A DNA stretch of 15,117 nucleotides. Source: an uncultured bacterium. Lineage in GTDB: Bacteria > Verrucomicrobiota > Kiritimatiellia > RFP12 > UBA1067. The first letter of the stretch is position 1. Each line of letters opens with the position of its first letter. The translations under genes and the position numbers were made by a program. The DNA lies in NCBI GenBank assembly GCA_946401765.1, contig CAMIVJ010000025.1, forward strand, positions 1 through 15,117. The letters run 5' to 3'. The notes beneath the pieces were generated by a model. That model saw only the letters and a program-made list of their open reading frames with translations, was not told the DNA's origin and searched no databases. Of this stretch, positions 14,501-15,117 are shown one piece after another.

Positions 14501-14555
14501 GACACGCAACGGCCAGTCGCCAAGCGAGGTGAGGGTGGTCACGAATGTGGTCTAG
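11529..14555 (+). CDS. sbcC: Exonuclease SbcCD subunit C, SMC-like ATPase (1008 aa)
   Basis: This is the Rad50-like ATPase partner of SbcD. The N-terminal half-ATPase starts MKIRRLTIKNIASIESAELD and carries Walker A GETGSGKTT (36-44) and the Q-loop-like FCRTTMLAQGQFTKFL. Long charged coiled coils (about 190-490 and 510-850) flank the zinc hook DSCPICG, with Cys494 and Cys497 near the middle of the protein. The C-terminal half has the signature NTLSGGEQFLVSLALALGLA (908-927), Walker B MLLIDEGFGTLS near 938-949 and the H-loop region VGVISHVERLRERI. Length and order are normal for SbcC. The start is fixed by the ATGA overlap with sbcD; a much longer upstream reading lies inside sbcD in another frame and is not used. 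It should bridge DNA and gate the nuclease. Confidence 0.97.
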   Translation: MKIRRLTIKNIASIESAELDFENGPLGDAPLFLICGETGSGKTTVLDCITLALYGKTPRYDGSGVKNPQEIGGYAYNDARQLVRRGAISANATLLLTGNDGKPYEAKWSVEAISRGQNKGMLKGEEWTWKDCSPGGVTWTKVKECTAAALRAVGLGFEQFCRTTMLAQGQFTKFLMGTPDEKAEILEKLTDTSKYSELGKAIAAKWAALDVEVKRLEAEIGQMAGLGEARGQIEGRIAELKAQIAELGKKRDVATAKLQWLRHRNELEKNAQSVHKKLVMAFAALKAMEHKTFEDMACATKRLESLNEFIAKEAERAKMYESADVILQSLADVRNTRSDKAAAERALEKCSQKLPVLQKCVDDAKTTLEKAVGELAVAEEQVAGEEKKLEALDREGVQKARREAEKRRGDLKSLRERINGIAKIEAGVAQREQLVAVRKGELAEIEGKLPALKSEVESAREAVARARTDRDVQKKLVDGGIERLVSELKVGDSCPICGHTIESLHAKGHFKALFEKLDAQCAEAESAYAAKERQYNEAAALAEALGKTIDDETRSITTEMEKIVNEKSSVSEAAFRYGLQDAFDRSVAVALDVCRTNINALDVRLAEIDKQEKAIKELRGALKKLAQAKDAAADCKTKAEKSVADCEHQIKVCQFSIDKADKQAKEKLAEVSGRITEPGWLAAWEKDAESVEKAFKESAREYAARKAELPKVENERNVLVKAMDQIADCAKRAVEKVPALSEVEAGETVATSTAEVDGLLGRFEESLNSMKKHQDARPESLADTDTEQALEESVDVFKEEVAKANTECGRCQQQIADDDKRAAERAAKCEESEKLKAERDEWHPIHAYFGDNDGKKIRREIQSYVLANVLVKANHYLKQLSNRYELSCEGLTLSVRDAFEGGAVRPVNTLSGGEQFLVSLALALGLAGMSDTGLGVDMLLIDEGFGTLSGEHLNSAIEALERLNALTGSRKVGVISHVERLRERIRTHIEVTRNGQSPSEVRVVTNVV

Positions 14556-14585
14556 CGGATTTGCAGCTGCAGATTTTGGACCTTG

Positions 14586-14594
14586 TGCTATAAT
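14586..14594 (+). promoter_or_regulatory. Extended -10 promoter of the Nudix gene
   Basis: TGCTATAAT (14586-14594) is a perfect extended -10. The -35 is unclear: CTGCAG at 14567-14572 with a 16-nt spacer is the nearest candidate, inside a TGCAGCTGCA palindrome (14562-14571). It lies 24 nt before the GTG start, so the Nudix gene need not rely on sbcDC transcription. Confidence 0.6.
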
Positions 14595-14617
14595 ACTGGC
14601 GAACAGGAGAAGCTGAG

Positions 14618-15016
14618 GTGAAGACGGAAAAGAGAATCATCGAGGTCGTGGGCGGAATCATCCGCAGGGGAGGCAAGTACCTCCTCGGGCGGCGTCCGCT
14701 CGGCAAGTCGCAGGGCGGACACTGGGAATTCATTGGCGGGAAGGTCGAGCCGGACGAGACGCAGGAGCAGGCGCTCGTGCGCGAGTGCCGCGAAGAGCTG
14801 GCACTGGAAGTTGTAAACACTCATATCCGCACGTCGGTAGTCCACGAATACGAAGACCGCACGATCAGGCTCACGCTCATCGACTGCGAGCCTGCTGCCG
14901 GCGCGGAGCCAACTGCACTTGAACACTCCGAACTGGGATGGTTTGCCGCCAATGAAATGAACGCCCTTGACTTCTGTGCCGCTGACAGGGACCTGCTGCC
15001 GGTAGTGATGGGGTGA
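14618..15016 (+). CDS. Nudix hydrolase, MutT-like (132 aa)
   Basis: A small cytoplasmic pyrophosphohydrolase. It opens IIEVVGGIIRRGGKYLLGRR, as in MutT/CTP-pyrophosphohydrolase proteins, and has the Nudix box GKVEPDETQEQALVRECREE plus LAL at about 48-70. The box fits GX5EX7REUXEE; the usual second-last glycine of the full consensus is alanine here. Upstream of it, GGHWEFIGGK is the MutT substrate-side motif. The likely role is hydrolysis of oxidised or non-standard nucleotides such as 8-oxo-dGTP, but substrate cannot be read from sequence alone. The GTG start at 14618 has AGGAG about 10 nt upstream, and an extended -10 promoter precedes it. It follows sbcC by 62 bp and is followed by a separate start at 15063. 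Confidence 0.92.
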   Translation: MKTEKRIIEVVGGIIRRGGKYLLGRRPLGKSQGGHWEFIGGKVEPDETQEQALVRECREELALEVVNTHIRTSVVHEYEDRTIRLTLIDCEPAAGAEPTALEHSELGWFAANEMNALDFCAADRDLLPVVMG

Positions 15017-15025
15017 CACTTTCTT

Positions 15026-15042
15026 TAAAGAGGCATCTTTTG
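15026..15042. other. Weak AT-rich hairpin between the Nudix and CinA-like genes
   Basis: The sequence TTAAAGAGGCATCTTTT contains AAAGA and TCTTT arms around a GGCA loop, followed by one further T and then GGGAG. It is too weak to call an intrinsic terminator with confidence. Confidence 0.2.
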
Positions 15043-15062
15043 GGAGTAACAGGAGAAAGATT

Positions 15063-15117
15063 ATGACGACAGCGGAAAAACTGGTAAAGATTCTGACGGA
15101 AAAGAAGATGACGTGCG
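15063..15117 (+). CDS. Partial CDS, likely CinA/PncC-family amidohydrolase start (right edge)
   Basis: An ATG at 15063, preceded by AGGAGAAAG at 15050-15058, opens a frame MTTAEKLVKILTEKKMTC that runs off the window. The pattern 'AEKLVxxLxxKxxT' followed directly by Cys resembles the N-terminus of CinA C-terminal/PncC nicotinamide-nucleotide amidohydrolases (family start '..LVxLLxxKxLTxATAESCTGG'). The catalytic AESCTGG would lie just beyond the edge and cannot be seen. PncC recycles nicotinamide mononucleotide to the deamido form for NAD synthesis. Only 18 residues are visible, so the identity is tentative; the existence of a gene is well supported by the ribosome site. Confidence 0.45.
   Translation, partial: MTTAEKLVKILTEKKMTC

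Noticed and set aside
1..15117. CRISPR array, insertion sequence, transposase, integrase or direct-repeat attachment sites
   Set aside because: No regularly spaced repeats, no recombinase gene and no paired long direct repeats were seen, so the mobile-element idea for the 273-4944 cassette rests on gene content only.

Overview
The window looks like chromosomal DNA from a PVC-superphylum bacterium, most likely a Verrucomicrobiota/Kiritimatiellota-type gut or sediment lineage. The evidence is a signal peptidase with the verrucomicrobial-style NFRRP..GEI box, a secreted LRR_5 (BspA-like) protein with a 'GW...PEKW' tail, purine-rich Shine-Dalgarno sites and AT-rich intergenic gaps between GC-richer genes. 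This assignment is inference from protein style, not from a marker gene. No rRNA, tRNA, CRISPR array or insertion sequence was found.

Layout. (1) 1-152, minus: the first 50 codons of an exported protein that runs off the left edge. (2) 273-4944, plus: an unusual run made of a 68-aa protein that is little more than a sigma-70 region 4.2 helix-turn-helix, a full RpoD-like sigma factor, a DUF932-like protein of phage/plasmid type, and an SF2 DEAH helicase. (3) 8193-4910, minus: a six-helix membrane protein whose stop overlaps the start of a type I signal peptidase with cysteine in place of the nucleophile serine, then an RtcR-like CARF/AAA+ sigma-54 activator with its own sigma-70 promoter. No rtcA or rtcB gene is present. 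(4) 8491-9324, plus: the secreted LRR_5 protein, followed by a hairpin-rich gap. (5) 9580-10209, plus: a divergent ECF-like sigma factor, followed by a perfect 13-bp inverted repeat. (6) 10336-14555, plus: sbcD and sbcC, overlapping by 4 bp. (7) 14618-15016: a MutT-like Nudix hydrolase. (8) 15063 to the right edge: the start of what looks like a CinA/PncC amidohydrolase.

How they fit together. The right part (SbcCD nuclease, Nudix sanitiser, PncC-like start) is ordinary genome and nucleotide-pool maintenance. The left and middle parts are dominated by transcription initiation: four separate predicted factors lie within about 10 kb (sigma region-4 stub, RpoD-like sigma, sigma-54 activator, ECF-like sigma). 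The most unusual items are the sigma-stub/RpoD-like sigma/DUF932/helicase cassette, the orphan RtcR-like regulator with a GDFTGA loop, the Cys-type signal peptidase coupled to a membrane protein, and the inverted repeats on either side of the ECF-like gene.
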